Shown one piece after another: positions 27,264 to 36,247 of a stretch of 64,000 bases of DNA; position 1 is the stretch's first letter, and each line of letters starts with the position of its first letter. The notes below the pieces were generated by a model. The model was given only the letters and a program-made list of their open reading frames with translations. It was not told where the DNA came from and searched no databases. Origin of the DNA: Desulfurococcus sp. (GTDB lineage: Archaea > Thermoproteota > Thermoprotei_A > Sulfolobales > Desulfurococcaceae); assembly GCA_026626905.1 (NCBI GenBank), contig JAPNUX010000004.1:1-64000 (forward strand), read 5' to 3'. The position numbers were made by a program, and so were the translations under genes.

Positions 27264-27649
27264 TGAGGTACTGGGGTCTCGATGTACTAGTATGCGTTCA
27301 CTGCAAGCACCACCCGTTAGAGCTGGTAGTCATAGAGACAGTAAAGCAGGATGTTGATACAAGCAGTATTACAACACCTGTATGCAAGGAGTACTGCGGG
27401 TACTTGAAGGAGAAGATAGATAAGAATAAAGCATACCCCTGCCAGGAGTGCCTTAGAACCGGGATTAAGACTGGAGTCCTCTACTGCCCTAGCTGCGGGA
27501 GATGGTATCCTATCAGGAATGGGATAGTCTACATGCTAACAGACAGCAAGAGGAATTTAAAGCAGGATAGAGAATTCCTAGAGGCCTATAAGGATAGAAT
27601 ACCGGAATACATTTTAAAGCAGGGTAAGCCGGTTAACCTTGAATCCTAG
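27260..27649 (+). CDS. Trm112-like zinc protein
   Basis: A 129-residue Trm112-family protein. DVLVCVHCKHHPLELVV supplies the first CxxC, and YCPSCGRWYPIRNGIVYML supplies the second zinc half-site and the diagnostic YPIxxGI. An extra Cys-rich insertion (PVCKEYCGYL, PCQECLRTG) lies between, giving eight further or nearby cysteines. In eukaryotes and Haloferax, Trm112 activates several tRNA, rRNA and protein methyltransferases. Its start overlaps the mutase stop by four bases, and it converges on the cysteine synthase gene with adjacent stops. Confidence 0.88.
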   Translation: MMRYWGLDVLVCVHCKHHPLELVVIETVKQDVDTSSITTPVCKEYCGYLKEKIDKNKAYPCQECLRTGIKTGVLYCPSCGRWYPIRNGIVYMLTDSKRNLKQDREFLEAYKDRIPEYILKQGKPVNLES

Positions 27650-28834
27650 CTAGCTTTCAACGCACTCCCTGGCTACAAGCGTCTCTAGTAGCTCAGTATA
27701 CTTGGTTCCATGGTCTGGGAATACTACTACAACATCACCTCTCACTAACCCCTCCTCGGCGAGCTTTACTAGAGCGTGTACTACGGCTCCAGCACTAAAG
27801 CCTGGGAGTACTCCGTCGCTTCTAGCTACTCTTAGCATGCCTTCAAGAGCTTCTTCGAGTGTTACATCTATGATCCCGTCTACTTCAACCATGTGTAGCC
27901 ATTTAACACCTGTCTCTACTCTCCTCAATCCTGGTATACTGGAGTCTTGGGCTGGCTGCACGCCTATAACCTTGATGTTCTTGTACCGTTTCTTGAAGTA
28001 GAATGAGAGAGCTGAGAGATGCCCGCTTGTACCAAGCCCGGATACTATAGCGTTAGGCTTAACATTCTTTCTCGCTAGCTGGTAGTCTATTTCCTTAGCT
28101 GTATAGCTGAGGTGGACTAGGAAGTTGTAGTCGTTCTCGAACTGGTTTAACACGGTGGCGTTATCTCTAGAGGCTTCTAGTATAACTTTACCTAGCATGC
28201 CTGTTGTTATAGGAGTACTCTCTCTTCTCACCTCTGCACCCATAGCTTGAAACACGTACTCAATGCATCTCTGAGCTGTGGATGGAAGGTAGACTCTTGT
28301 TTTAATCCCATAGTAGTTTCCCAGCCCTGCGAGAGCCAGCCCTGTGTTAGTTGAAGAGGGCTCGTAAACCACGCTGGGCTTAATGTTCTTCTCGAGTAGT
28401 CTCTGAAGCATGTACCAGGCTACTCTATCCTTAATGCTAAGGCTGAATGGATGGTACCATTCCAGCTTAGCCCATACTCTCACACCTTGATCCTCGAGTA
28501 GCTTTAATCTAACTAGTGGTGTCGGGTTGTCTAATGCTACTAGCTCGGCGAGTGAATCGTATACTCTCGCATCACTGCAGCGTACATTGTAGAATGGGTC
28601 TAGTAGGTCTAATGGAACTTCTCCTCTCTCATCTTCTCTATCAGCTACAGGAATGTATTTCACCTTGAACTCGCGTAGAGCCTTATATACTACTACATCT
28701 TCATCTACTACTATATTTCCTCTAGCATGGATTAACGGAGCTCTCCACGTGGAGATCAAGTCTCCGAGAGCATTAATATATTCTTCGAGCTTTAAGTCTA
28801 CTTCTCTAAGCCCTCCTGCTTCAACCAGCCTCAT
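27650..28834 (-). CDS. O-phosphoserine sulfhydrylase / cysteine synthase
   Basis: A 394-residue fold-type II PLP enzyme. The ~80-residue N-terminal extension plus the catalytic core resembles the crenarchaeal O-phospho-L-serine sulfhydrylase known from Aeropyrum, about 390 residues long. The PLP lysine lies in SLSIKDRVAWY, the substrate loop is SSTNTGLALAG and the phosphate-binding loop is SGLGTSGHLSAL. It makes cysteine from sulfide and O-phosphoserine (or O-acetylserine). It lies close to suf and a TusA-like gene, giving a sulfur-handling neighbourhood at 27.6-34.3 kb, though not one operon. Confidence 0.88.
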   Translation of the reverse strand: MRLVEAGGLREVDLKLEEYINALGDLISTWRAPLIHARGNIVVDEDVVVYKALREFKVKYIPVADREDERGEVPLDLLDPFYNVRCSDARVYDSLAELVALDNPTPLVRLKLLEDQGVRVWAKLEWYHPFSLSIKDRVAWYMLQRLLEKNIKPSVVYEPSSTNTGLALAGLGNYYGIKTRVYLPSTAQRCIEYVFQAMGAEVRRESTPITTGMLGKVILEASRDNATVLNQFENDYNFLVHLSYTAKEIDYQLARKNVKPNAIVSGLGTSGHLSALSFYFKKRYKNIKVIGVQPAQDSSIPGLRRVETGVKWLHMVEVDGIIDVTLEEALEGMLRVARSDGVLPGFSAGAVVHALVKLAEEGLVRGDVVVVFPDHGTKYTELLETLVARECVES

Positions 28835-28910
28835 AAAGCACCCCTAGTCTGCTAGTGCATCTTGATTTAAGGGCTCTTAAACCTGCTATCCTACCGGCTG
28901 GTTGAAAAGC

Positions 28911-29762
28911 TCACTTAGAGCGCTTTAACTCAGCTATAGATGCAATGTATACTGCTAGTATTATCAGGCTTCCACCAGCCACCTTATAGAACTCTACCTC
29001 CTCGAGCCCCATTAACACTGAGAAGATTAAGGCGAATACAGGCTCTAAGAGGTATACTAGGGCTGCAGTCAACGGGGATACCTGTCTCTGCCCTAGTACT
29101 TGGAGGAGGGTTGCAAGCAGTGAGCAGAAGACTGCTAGGTATACTATATACCAGAATACCTGGGGGCTTGCTCCTCCATCTAGTATTACCGCGAGAGGGT
29201 ATACGAGAGCTCCAGGCGTGAACATACCGTAGAGTATCTCGGTTAACCCAGTGCTGCTGAAACGCGAGACAAGAATTATCTGGGCAGCCCAGGCTAGCGA
29301 GCCGAGGAATACTAGGATAACACCTACTGTAATACCGCCTCCAGGTGATGTTAGAATGTAGAGGCCTAGTACTGCTAGAGCTAGGGCTACACCATCCAGC
29401 CTACTATACCCTCCTCTAGCCGCCACGATATACAGGTGAACGTGCACTGAGTTCAAGCCTGTCACGAAAGCACTTAGAGAAGGAGTTGTGTAGACTGTGC
29501 CAGCAGCTTGGAGATAAAGCCCTGTGAAGTATGCTATACCAGCTTGAACCCCGTTTACCAGTCCCCTAGCGTCAAGTCTTCCTCTAACAGCTTTCACAGC
29601 AATGAATGGAGTTAAGATTAGAACTGCTATCAGGCTTCTTAGAGCAGTATACATTAGCGGGGTTACATCTGAAACCGATAGCTTTATGAAGGAGAAGGAT
29701 GTACCCCAGAGTAGCGAGACTAGTAGAAGTAGTAGTAAACCCTTTAAGAGCTCCCTATCCAT
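28911..29762 (-). CDS. EamA/DMT superfamily transporter
   Basis: A 283-residue protein with ten membrane helices in two EamA repeats. The first starts LLLLLLVSLLWGTSFSFIKL, with the WGtsF signature; the second repeat starts near LVFLGSLAWAAQIILVSRF. The family exports or imports small metabolites such as amino acids or nucleotide precursors; the substrate is unknown. It lies 33 bases downstream of carbamate kinase on the same strand. Confidence 0.9.
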   Translation of the reverse strand: MDRELLKGLLLLLLVSLLWGTSFSFIKLSVSDVTPLMYTALRSLIAVLILTPFIAVKAVRGRLDARGLVNGVQAGIAYFTGLYLQAAGTVYTTPSLSAFVTGLNSVHVHLYIVAARGGYSRLDGVALALAVLGLYILTSPGGGITVGVILVFLGSLAWAAQIILVSRFSSTGLTEILYGMFTPGALVYPLAVILDGGASPQVFWYIVYLAVFCSLLATLLQVLGQRQVSPLTAALVYLLEPVFALIFSVLMGLEEVEFYKVAGGSLIILAVYIASIAELKRSK

Positions 29763-29795
29763 CCTCTAAGACACCCAGGCTACCAGGCTTGTTAT

Positions 29796-30770
29796 CTAAC
29801 CTGGCACTATCCTCGTGCCAGCTTCTCCTCTTAAAGCCTCGTAGGCTTGATTCAAGTGTGCTATTACAGCCATTTCTCCCCCGTTAGCAATGAATCTCAC
29901 GGCTGCAAGTACTTTCGGCCCCATGCTCCCCGGCTTGAAGTGTCCTTCCTCATAGTATCTTAAAGCCTCGCTAGCTTTCAGCACGCTGAGGGGTTTAGCC
30001 TCCGGTGTCCCGTAGTTCAAGTAGACTCTATCTACATCTGTTAGTATCACGAGTATCCTGGCTCCTAGAGCTGTAGCAAGTCTTTCAGCAGCTAGATCCT
30101 TGTCTATTACTGCTTCAACCCCATGGATGAATCCTCTTTCATCCCTGTATACTGGTACCCCGCCGCCACCACTAGCTATAACCATGAATCCCTGGTCTAC
30201 TAGAGTTTTAACAGCTTCTACTTCAACCTGCACTACTGGGTCTGGGGATGCTACAACCCTCCTATAGCCGCCGCGCGGGTCAGGCTTGAAGACCCAGCCT
30301 AGTTCTCTTGAAAGTTTTTCAGCCTCCACGCTACTATACCATGGCCCAATATACTTTGATGGATTCTTGAATGCTGGGTCTCCTGCATCGACTAGCGTCT
30401 GTGTTATAATGGATACAACACCTTTAACCTTCGAGCCTAGTAGCCTTCTTCTAGCTAGCTCATTGTATAGAGCTTGCTGCAGCATGTAGCCCAGCCACCC
30501 CTGGCTCATTGCTCCAGCAACATCCAGGGGCATCGGCTGTATACCTTTCTCCTTTAACCCGAGGCTCATTAACTCTGCTATAATGCCTACCTGAGGCCCA
30601 TTGCCGTGTGTCACTACTATACTGTAGCCTTCATCTACTAGTCTAGCTATAAGGCTTGCCGCCGTGTAAGCGTTCCTCCAGTAGTCTTCAGCTGTCCCTT
30701 TATCACCCTTACTCTGGAATGCATTACCGCCGAGTGCAACTACTATTAGGTTTCTTGAAGCCCTGCTCAT
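29796..30770 (-). CDS. arcC: Carbamate kinase
   Basis: A 324-residue amino acid kinase-family protein: VVALGGNAFQSKGD at the N-terminus, THGNGPQVGIIAEL, QTLVDAGDPAF, and GSMGPKVLAAVRFI near the end, all diagnostic of carbamate kinase. The enzyme interconverts carbamoyl phosphate and ADP with carbamate and ATP. Archaeal versions can serve carbamoyl phosphate synthesis as well as catabolism. No arginine deiminase gene is in the window. Confidence 0.94.
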   Translation of the reverse strand: MSRASRNLIVVALGGNAFQSKGDKGTAEDYWRNAYTAASLIARLVDEGYSIVVTHGNGPQVGIIAELMSLGLKEKGIQPMPLDVAGAMSQGWLGYMLQQALYNELARRRLLGSKVKGVVSIITQTLVDAGDPAFKNPSKYIGPWYSSVEAEKLSRELGWVFKPDPRGGYRRVVASPDPVVQVEVEAVKTLVDQGFMVIASGGGGVPVYRDERGFIHGVEAVIDKDLAAERLATALGARILVILTDVDRVYLNYGTPEAKPLSVLKASEALRYYEEGHFKPGSMGPKVLAAVRFIANGGEMAVIAHLNQAYEALRGEAGTRIVPG

Positions 30771-30939
30771 ACCTAATCCTCACTCTTAGCTCGAGGAGCA
30801 TGAATTCCCATGGTAGACTCAGCTAATAACTATTACGCTACAAGTGGGATTAAAGCATATAAAAGTGTTTTACAGGCACTCAATACATCCCACTAGCTTT
30901 ATAAGGTTTAATTGTATACTAGTTATCTCAGGTGGCCTG

Positions 30940-31674
30940 ATGCTTGAAGCAAGAAATCTAACAGTAGAAGTAAATGGCAGGATAGTCGTAGAGGATGTAA
31001 GCTTCACTCTGAGCAGCGGTGAGATCGTAGTATTCATGGGGCCTAATGGAAGCGGGAAGACTTCTCTAGCCTACGCTTTAATGGGGCATCCAGCCTACAA
31101 GGTGGTTAAAGGCAGCATCATCATAGATGGAGAAGACTACACAGGTAGGCCTGCATACGAGAGAGCATTAGCAGGATTATTCCTAGCCTTCCAGAACCCT
31201 GTTGAAGCACCAGGCGTAACCCTAGAAATACTCTTGAAGAGCGCGTTGAATAAGAGGCTGGGTAAAACTGATCTCTCGGAGAGTATCCCAGGACTCTCCA
31301 GCAGGCTGAGAAGCGAGGCTATACTACTAGGATTAAAGGAGGATATACTAGCCAGGGATTTAAATATTGGTTTCAGCGGCGGCGAGAAGAAGAGAAGCGA
31401 GATACTCCAGGCTAGAATCCTCAAGCCTAGATACCTGATACTAGATGAAGTAGACAGCGGCTTAGATGTCGACGGGATTAGACTACTAGCAGACTACATT
31501 AATGAAGTAGTAGGAGGCGGGGGAGGAGTACTCCTTATAACGCACAGCCCTTCACTCCTCAAGCTGGTGTCACCTAGAGTAGTCTACGTGATACACCGGG
31601 GGAGAGTAGTTTTAAGCGGGGGTATTGAGGTAGCCGAGAAGATATCAGCTGAAGGATACAGCTGGCTTAGGTGA
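30940..31674 (+). CDS. sufC: SufC, Fe-S cluster assembly ATPase
   Basis: A 244-residue ABC-type ATPase: Walker A GPNGSGKTSLAYALMG, Q-loop FLAFQNPVEAPG (the SufC-specific form), signature FSGGEKKRSE and Walker B YLILDEVDSGLD. SufC drives the SufBCD scaffold that assembles Fe-S clusters. I place the start at ATG 30940, five bases after GGTGG; the same frame is open upstream to 30844 but that extension is unlike the family. First gene of sufCBD. Confidence 0.95.
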   Translation: MLEARNLTVEVNGRIVVEDVSFTLSSGEIVVFMGPNGSGKTSLAYALMGHPAYKVVKGSIIIDGEDYTGRPAYERALAGLFLAFQNPVEAPGVTLEILLKSALNKRLGKTDLSESIPGLSSRLRSEAILLGLKEDILARDLNIGFSGGEKKRSEILQARILKPRYLILDEVDSGLDVDGIRLLADYINEVVGGGGGVLLITHSPSLLKLVSPRVVYVIHRGRVVLSGGIEVAEKISAEGYSWLR

Positions 31675-31679
31675 GAAGC

Positions 31680-33086
31680 ATGCCGTTAGAGCTCGCTGAA
31701 AAACTAGGAGAGCTAGAATTAGAGCCCGTGGAGTACAAAAGAGAGATCGAGGTTAAAGGTAGGTTATCGAGAAGCCTTGTAGAAGAAGTCTCGAGAGCTA
31801 AGAAAGAGCCAGAGTGGATGAGGCTCTACAGGCTTAGAGCACTAGAGATGTTCGAGAAGCTGCCTTCACCAGCATGGCTACCCTGGGTTGAAAGCATAGA
31901 CCTCGACGAGATATCCTCGTACTACGTTAAGCCTGAAGCCTCCCGAGTGGAAAGCTTTGATGAGCTCCCAGAGGAGATCCGGAGGATCTACGAGAAGCTA
32001 GGGCTACCAGAGGCTTACGTAAAGTATCTCGCCGGCCTCACAACAGTCCTAGACAGTGAGACAGTCTACGCTGTCATGAAGGATCTACTCAAGCAGCTAG
32101 GGGTTATAATGGTGCCAATGGAGGAGGCTGTTGAAAAGTATCCAAGCCTTGTTAAAGAGTATTTTGGTAGAGTATTCCCCTACACAGACCACAAGTTTGC
32201 AGCACTACACTACGCTCTCTGGAGCGGTGGTGTCTTCGTCTATGTTCCAAGAGGAGTTAGAGTACCATACCCTGTTGAAGCCTTCTTCTTCATTGGAAGC
32301 GAGCTGGAAGGGCAGTTCGAGCACACTATTGTTGTAGCTGAGGAGGGAGGCGAGATAACATTCATTGAGGGGTGTAGTGCACCCAGGTTAAAGAAGTACA
32401 GCTTCCACGACGGCATGGTTGAACTCTACGCTCACAGAAACTCGAAGATAAGCTTTGTAACTGTTCAAAACTGGAGTAGAAGCATAGTTAACTTCAATAA
32501 TAAGAGAGGAGTGGCTGAGGAGAACGCTGTAATCGAGTGGATTGAAGGAAGTATTGGGAGCAGGGTAACAGTAACCTACCCTTCAACAATACTAAAGGGG
32601 AGGGGTTCTAGGACAACAAGCACTGTTATAGGTATAAGCAACGGTAGTCTTGTAAAGGATACAGGCTCTAAGGTAATCCATGCAGCTCCTGATACTACTA
32701 GTAGAATAGTATCAAAGAGTATTAGTGGTAGGGGGGGTGTGAACATCTACCGCGGCCTAGTACAGGTTAACAAGGGGGCTAGGAGGGCTAGAAGCTACAC
32801 TCAGTGTGATAGCCTGATACTAGATGAAGCTAGCACGGCTAGCACTTACCCTATAGTACACGTATTCGAGGATGACGCTGATATAGGTCATGAAGCATCA
32901 ACAGTTAAAGTTACAGAAGACCAGCTCTTCTACCTGGCTTCAAGAGGGCTCAGTGAGAGAGAGGCGCTCTCAATGATAGTATTAGGCTTTGTCCGAGACA
33001 TTCTACCCAAGCTGCCATTCGAGTACGCTGCTATGCTATCGAAGGTCATACAGCTAGAGTTCAAGGAGCTCGGAGGCGTGGGGTGA
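31680..33086 (+). CDS. sufB: SufB, Fe-S cluster scaffold subunit
   Basis: A SufB of about 468 residues. After a helical N-terminal domain comes the right-handed beta-helix core, with GGVFVYVPRGVRVPYPVE, EGGEITFIEGCSAP and the conserved C-terminal region HEASTVKVTEDQLFYLASRGLSEREA. It receives sulfur and iron for nascent Fe-S clusters. A GGTGA ribosome site sits five bases before ATG 31680, the same spacing as in sufC, so I prefer this start over the overlapping GTG at 31671. Confidence 0.95.
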   Translation: MPLELAEKLGELELEPVEYKREIEVKGRLSRSLVEEVSRAKKEPEWMRLYRLRALEMFEKLPSPAWLPWVESIDLDEISSYYVKPEASRVESFDELPEEIRRIYEKLGLPEAYVKYLAGLTTVLDSETVYAVMKDLLKQLGVIMVPMEEAVEKYPSLVKEYFGRVFPYTDHKFAALHYALWSGGVFVYVPRGVRVPYPVEAFFFIGSELEGQFEHTIVVAEEGGEITFIEGCSAPRLKKYSFHDGMVELYAHRNSKISFVTVQNWSRSIVNFNNKRGVAEENAVIEWIEGSIGSRVTVTYPSTILKGRGSRTTSTVIGISNGSLVKDTGSKVIHAAPDTTSRIVSKSISGRGGVNIYRGLVQVNKGARRARSYTQCDSLILDEASTASTYPIVHVFEDDADIGHEASTVKVTEDQLFYLASRGLSEREALSMIVLGFVRDILPKLPFEYAAMLSKVIQLEFKELGGVG

Positions 33087-34091
33087 GTGAACAGCGTGAA
33101 AGCCAGGGGGTCCGGTGACTCACCGACGATCAGAGAGTACATTGACAGAAGGAGTATAGTAGAGCTAGTTGAAAGAACCCTTAGAGGAGAAGTAGCTGCT
33201 AGCACAAGCCTTCTAACCGTGCTCGGTGGCGCAGTAGTCATCCAAGAGCCCTCTAAGCAAGGCAGTGGCTTCAAGCTGCTATCACCCGCGGGATACCGGG
33301 GACTCCACAGAGTTAAAACCACGAGTGGTAGAAGCGAGATTATAGTTAAAGGACTCGAGGAGAGCCCGGTGAACCTAAGCCTCTTAGAGTTGAACTTAGA
33401 GTCCAGTGGGTTAACAGTAGTCAGGGTTACAGGGGGCTCGGGCTCCAGGCTTACAGGCTTGAAGATACATGCTGCTAGGGGTGTAAGCCACGAGGTCATC
33501 GTGATACAGGATCCAGTGGGAGAGAATACAGAGGTCACCGAGATCATAGTAGAGCAGGAGGATTCAAGCAGTCTAATCCTGACAATTCTACTGAAGCCTA
33601 GCTCACTATCGTACACGAGTATTACTTCAAGACTTGCCGCCGGCTCGAAAGCCAGGAAGAATATTATCGTGAACCCACTGCCAGGAGCACGCGTAGACGT
33701 CGAGGATACCTCCCTAGTATCCGAGCCTGAGAGTAGTGTTGAATCCTACATTAGGTCCCGTCTCGAAGGAGGTTCAACCACAGCGCTACGCGGTAGAGGT
33801 GTAGTAGAGAGGAGTGCTAGGGGATCTAGAGTAGTCTACGGTATTGAATCACTGCTGTGCGATGAATCTAGTAGAGTCTACATGCAGCCCTTCCTAGACA
33901 TACACACAGGTAGCGTAGTAGAAGCTAGACACTACGCTAGAAGCTACATGCTAACCCTAGACAGGCTATTCTACATTGAGACACGCGGGTTGAATACGAG
34001 TGAAGCCCGCAGGCTGCTAGTTAAAGGCTTTCTAACCCAGGGTTTAAGTGATACAGCTAGAAGAGTAGTTGAAGAGTCTATTTTCTCTTAA
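33087..34091 (+). CDS. sufD: SufD-like Fe-S assembly subunit
   Basis: A 334-residue SufB/SufD-family beta-helix protein. It is shorter and more divergent than SufB. The C-terminal part is clearest: SSRVYMQPFLDIHTGSVVEARHYARSYMLTLDRLFYIETRGLNTSEARRLLVKGFL, in which the ..RGLnxxEArxLLvxGF element is the family signature. It starts directly after the sufB stop (GTG 33087; GTG 33096 also possible), consistent with SufB-SufC2-SufD assembly from one operon. Its 3' end overlaps the convergent TusA-like gene by 14 bases. Confidence 0.88.
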   Translation: MNSVKARGSGDSPTIREYIDRRSIVELVERTLRGEVAASTSLLTVLGGAVVIQEPSKQGSGFKLLSPAGYRGLHRVKTTSGRSEIIVKGLEESPVNLSLLELNLESSGLTVVRVTGGSGSRLTGLKIHAARGVSHEVIVIQDPVGENTEVTEIIVEQEDSSSLILTILLKPSSLSYTSITSRLAAGSKARKNIIVNPLPGARVDVEDTSLVSEPESSVESYIRSRLEGGSTTALRGRGVVERSARGSRVVYGIESLLCDESSRVYMQPFLDIHTGSVVEARHYARSYMLTLDRLFYIETRGLNTSEARRLLVKGFLTQGLSDTARRVVEESIFS

Positions 34092-34308
34092 ATAAGTACT
34101 CTACTAAGCCGCCCCCAGCCTCTAGGACTACTACTTCATACCCGTATCTTAAGCCTAGAAGTCTTGCTAAGCCTTCAGGGAGGATCTCAGGTTTAGATTT
34201 AACTCTTACTTCAGTATCCTGCTTCTTCAACACATCTAGTAGAGTGGTTAAAGGGTTCTCGCTACAGCTACCACTACTCGTTAAATCAAGCTCTCTAATC
34301 CTACTCAT
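34078..34308 (-). CDS. TusA/SirA-like small protein
   Basis: A 76-residue protein with the beta-alpha-beta-alpha-beta-beta pattern of TusA: RELDLTSSGSCSENPLTTLLDVLKKQ, then a central PEILPEGLARLLGLRYGYEVVVLEAGGGLVEYLFKRK. The Cys of the sulfur-carrier CPxP motif is kept (SCSENP) but the first Pro is Ser. It converges on sufD with a 14-base overlap. A sulfur-trafficking role is suggested by position and fold only. A true TusA would normally keep CPxP, so a divergent paralogue is likely. Confidence 0.55.
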   Translation of the reverse strand: MSRIRELDLTSSGSCSENPLTTLLDVLKKQDTEVRVKSKPEILPEGLARLLGLRYGYEVVVLEAGGGLVEYLFKRK

Positions 34309-34386
34309 ACAGGCACCTAATTGAACAGCTAGTTTAACCCTAATTTAAGTCTTCCCGTGGAGGAAGGCTAGTTGAGCAACCCTATT

Positions 34387-34401
34387 GAAATATTTAAAAG
34401 C
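34387..34401 (+). promoter_or_regulatory. TATA box of the tiny Lys/Glu-rich gene
   Basis: The stretch gaaatatttaaaagc is a near-ideal crenarchaeal box A. It lies 30-40 bases before the ATG at 34430 and no larger gene follows. Confidence 0.55.
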
Positions 34402-34429
34402 ATGTTCTACCCAAATTCAAGCCTTGGGG

Positions 34430-34492
34430 ATGGAAATGTCCAAGAAGGCTGAGAAGAAGAAGGAGGAGAAGAAGGAAGAGAAGAAGAAGTAG
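34430..34492 (+). CDS. 20-residue Lys/Glu-rich microprotein (candidate)
   Basis: ATG 34430 opens 20 codons: MEMS, then KKAEKKKEEKKEEKKK, then TAG. A second ATG at codon 3 could be the start. The peptide is an extreme run of Lys and Glu that would form a charged single helix. Evidence for a real gene is its own TATA box 30-40 bases upstream and a T-rich terminator-like tract 30 bases downstream, giving a transcript of about 120 nt. It could instead be a decayed N-terminus of a larger Lys-rich protein or a small RNA. Confidence 0.4.
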   Translation: MEMSKKAEKKKEEKKEEKKK

Positions 34493-34520
34493 ACGGCTTC
34501 ACTATCACCTTACCTCACGA

Positions 34521-34532
34521 TTATTCTTTTTA
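34521..34532 (+). terminator. T-rich terminator-like tract
   Basis: The sequence ttattcttttta lies 29 bases after the tiny gene's stop, in a pyrimidine-rich strand. This is the usual form of an archaeal intrinsic terminator. Confidence 0.4.
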
Positions 34533-34685
34533 CCTCTCCCGCCCTCCCAGAGCCCTGCGCGATGAAGGGTAGCGGGATTAAATTCTATAGTGGATGTATT
34601 ACAGTTGAAGGTACTTCTGTTATCACTGCTTCCATGGTAAGCGTGGAGTACTGAGTGGAGGTGGGGGAGTAGGCTGGGATCCGGG

Positions 34686-34919
34686 TTAAGGCTGGGTTAG
34701 ACTACGTTTAGCGAAGGGGCAGGTTCTCCAGAGGGTTTCACATCTTTTTACAGCTGACTTGGTCAGGTATCTCTCGAGTACTGTGCAGTAGGCTACACAG
34801 TATTTTACTCCGTCTTTCTCGAACTCGAGTATCTTGAGGTTTACACAGGGGTCTTTAAGCTCGCATCTAGGTAGAGCGTGGATTGGCGTGTATATCTCCT
34901 TCGGTCTCCGTGACTCCAT
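34686..34919 (-). CDS. Small Cys-rich protein
   Basis: A 77-residue protein with six cysteines spaced RC-ELKDPC-(15)-YC-VAYC-(14)-RC-ETLWRTC-P. The pairing of CxxxC-like and longer spacings suggests a zinc or Fe-S site or a disulfide-stabilised fold. I recognise no family. The frame is clean and codon use matches neighbours. A plus-strand frame of 30 codons at 34562-34654 in the preceding gap is probably chance or a relic. Confidence 0.6.
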   Translation of the reverse strand: MESRRPKEIYTPIHALPRCELKDPCVNLKILEFEKDGVKYCVAYCTVLERYLTKSAVKRCETLWRTCPFAKRSLTQP

Positions 34920-34980
34920 TTGCTTACACCGCCTACTAGATTACTTAGCGTCGAGCTGTGTTTTAAGCTCTCATGCCTGC

Positions 34981-36243
34981 TTAAACTCTACGCGGGCCCC
35001 CCTGTCTTCCACCAGCTATCTTTCTTGATATCTGCTCGCTGAGATACTGCTCTAGCTTCTCTAGGGGACCGTAGTGTAGTGATATCATGGTTGTCCTGCC
35101 TCGGTTGCCAAGGCTTTTCACTGTAGTAGAGATTACTCCTGCTCTTGTAAGACTCCTCACGTACTCGTATAGCTGTGTATGCTTACGCGGGATCTCATTG
35201 TAGAGGCTGCACAGCATTCTATATTCTTCTTCAACCTCGCCTATTCCTACAGCACTAGTATTCCTCCTGCGTAGGAGTCTCACGATGCTTAAGAGTAGTA
35301 GCTGCTCGTGGAGTGCTAGATACCCTACTAGATCCGTGATTCTCACGAGCTCCCTGCTCAAGCCTGCTATAGCTCTTCTAACATGCTCAGCACTCAGCCT
35401 GTCAGCACCTTCTCTCTCAGCTATATCGCCGGCTGTGAGGAGTACTGTTAGAGCGTGCCTAGCATTACCTTCACCTCCCCTGTCAACCCCCTCGTAGTCT
35501 GCTATTAGCTCTAAGACTTCATCACTATAGGAGTCCTCGCGTAGAGCCTGGGAAGCCCGGTATCTTAGGATGTCTAGTAGCTGCTTTGAGGTATAGGGGT
35601 TTAACTTGACTACATGCCTGCTGAGGTAGGATTCAGTCACGGGATCCATGAATCTCGCTACACCTGTATCAGTTGAAACCAGGATTGTGTTTAATCTTCT
35701 AGCAGCATCCCTTGACTCGTATATTCTAGCGAGAAAGTAGAGGTCTTCTCTACCAGCCATGCTTGCAAAGTAGTGGAAGTCGTCTAGTATGAGGAGTAAG
35801 TGCTTATCTTCCTCCTCTAGGCGTGATAACACTAGATCCATTACCTCCATTGGAGACAACCCTCTAACCGGCACGGGGATCCCCTGCTGAAGAGATATCT
35901 CGCTGATAACACTGTAGAGTGTTCTATTCCTATAGCAGTTTACGTAAGCGTAGTCTAAGCTAACCCCTCTCTCACCTGCAATCTCCACTAGGTTTTTAAC
36001 GAAGACTCTAACCAGAGTAGTCTTACCTGTTCCAACCCCTCCTGTCACCAGGATGCTTTGATGCATGGAGCCAGGGTTCTCGAGGAGGCTCTTGAAGTAG
36101 GAGGCTAGAGCTCTAAGCTCGCTATCCCTGTGTGGTAGAGCACTAGGAGTATACTCTGGTGCAAGACTCTCCCTACTCTTAAACAAGCTCCTCCTACCCA
36201 CCTCGCTTTCAATTAGTCTCCTAGCATCCCACTCCACAGTCAC
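34981..36243 (-). CDS. cdc6: Orc1/Cdc6 replication initiator
   Basis: A 420-residue AAA+ ATPase. It starts SLFKSRESLAPEYTPSALPHRDSEL (the LxPxYxPxxLPHRxxE lead of archaeal Cdc6). Walker A is VTGGVGTGKTTLV, Walker B is LLLILDDFHY, and a winged helix ends the protein (about residues 320-410: EVEEEYRMLCS, YVRSLTRAGVISTTVKSLGNRGRTTMISL). It binds origin DNA and loads MCM. Crenarchaea usually carry two or three paralogues and some lie beside origins, but I found no convincing ORB repeat nearby. Four bases separate it from the upstream THUMP gene. Confidence 0.93.
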   Translation of the reverse strand: MTVEWDARRLIESEVGRRSLFKSRESLAPEYTPSALPHRDSELRALASYFKSLLENPGSMHQSILVTGGVGTGKTTLVRVFVKNLVEIAGERGVSLDYAYVNCYRNRTLYSVISEISLQQGIPVPVRGLSPMEVMDLVLSRLEEEDKHLLLILDDFHYFASMAGREDLYFLARIYESRDAARRLNTILVSTDTGVARFMDPVTESYLSRHVVKLNPYTSKQLLDILRYRASQALREDSYSDEVLELIADYEGVDRGGEGNARHALTVLLTAGDIAEREGADRLSAEHVRRAIAGLSRELVRITDLVGYLALHEQLLLLSIVRLLRRRNTSAVGIGEVEEEYRMLCSLYNEIPRKHTQLYEYVRSLTRAGVISTTVKSLGNRGRTTMISLHYGPLEKLEQYLSEQISRKIAGGRQGGPRRV

Positions 36244-36247
36244 GCAC

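Noticed and set aside
30844-30939. N-terminal extension of SufC
   Set aside because: The extra 32 residues are unlike SufC, and a GGTGG site precedes ATG 30940.
34562-34654. 30-codon frame after the tiny Lys/Glu gene
   Set aside because: No ribosome site, promoter or recognisable family; most likely chance.
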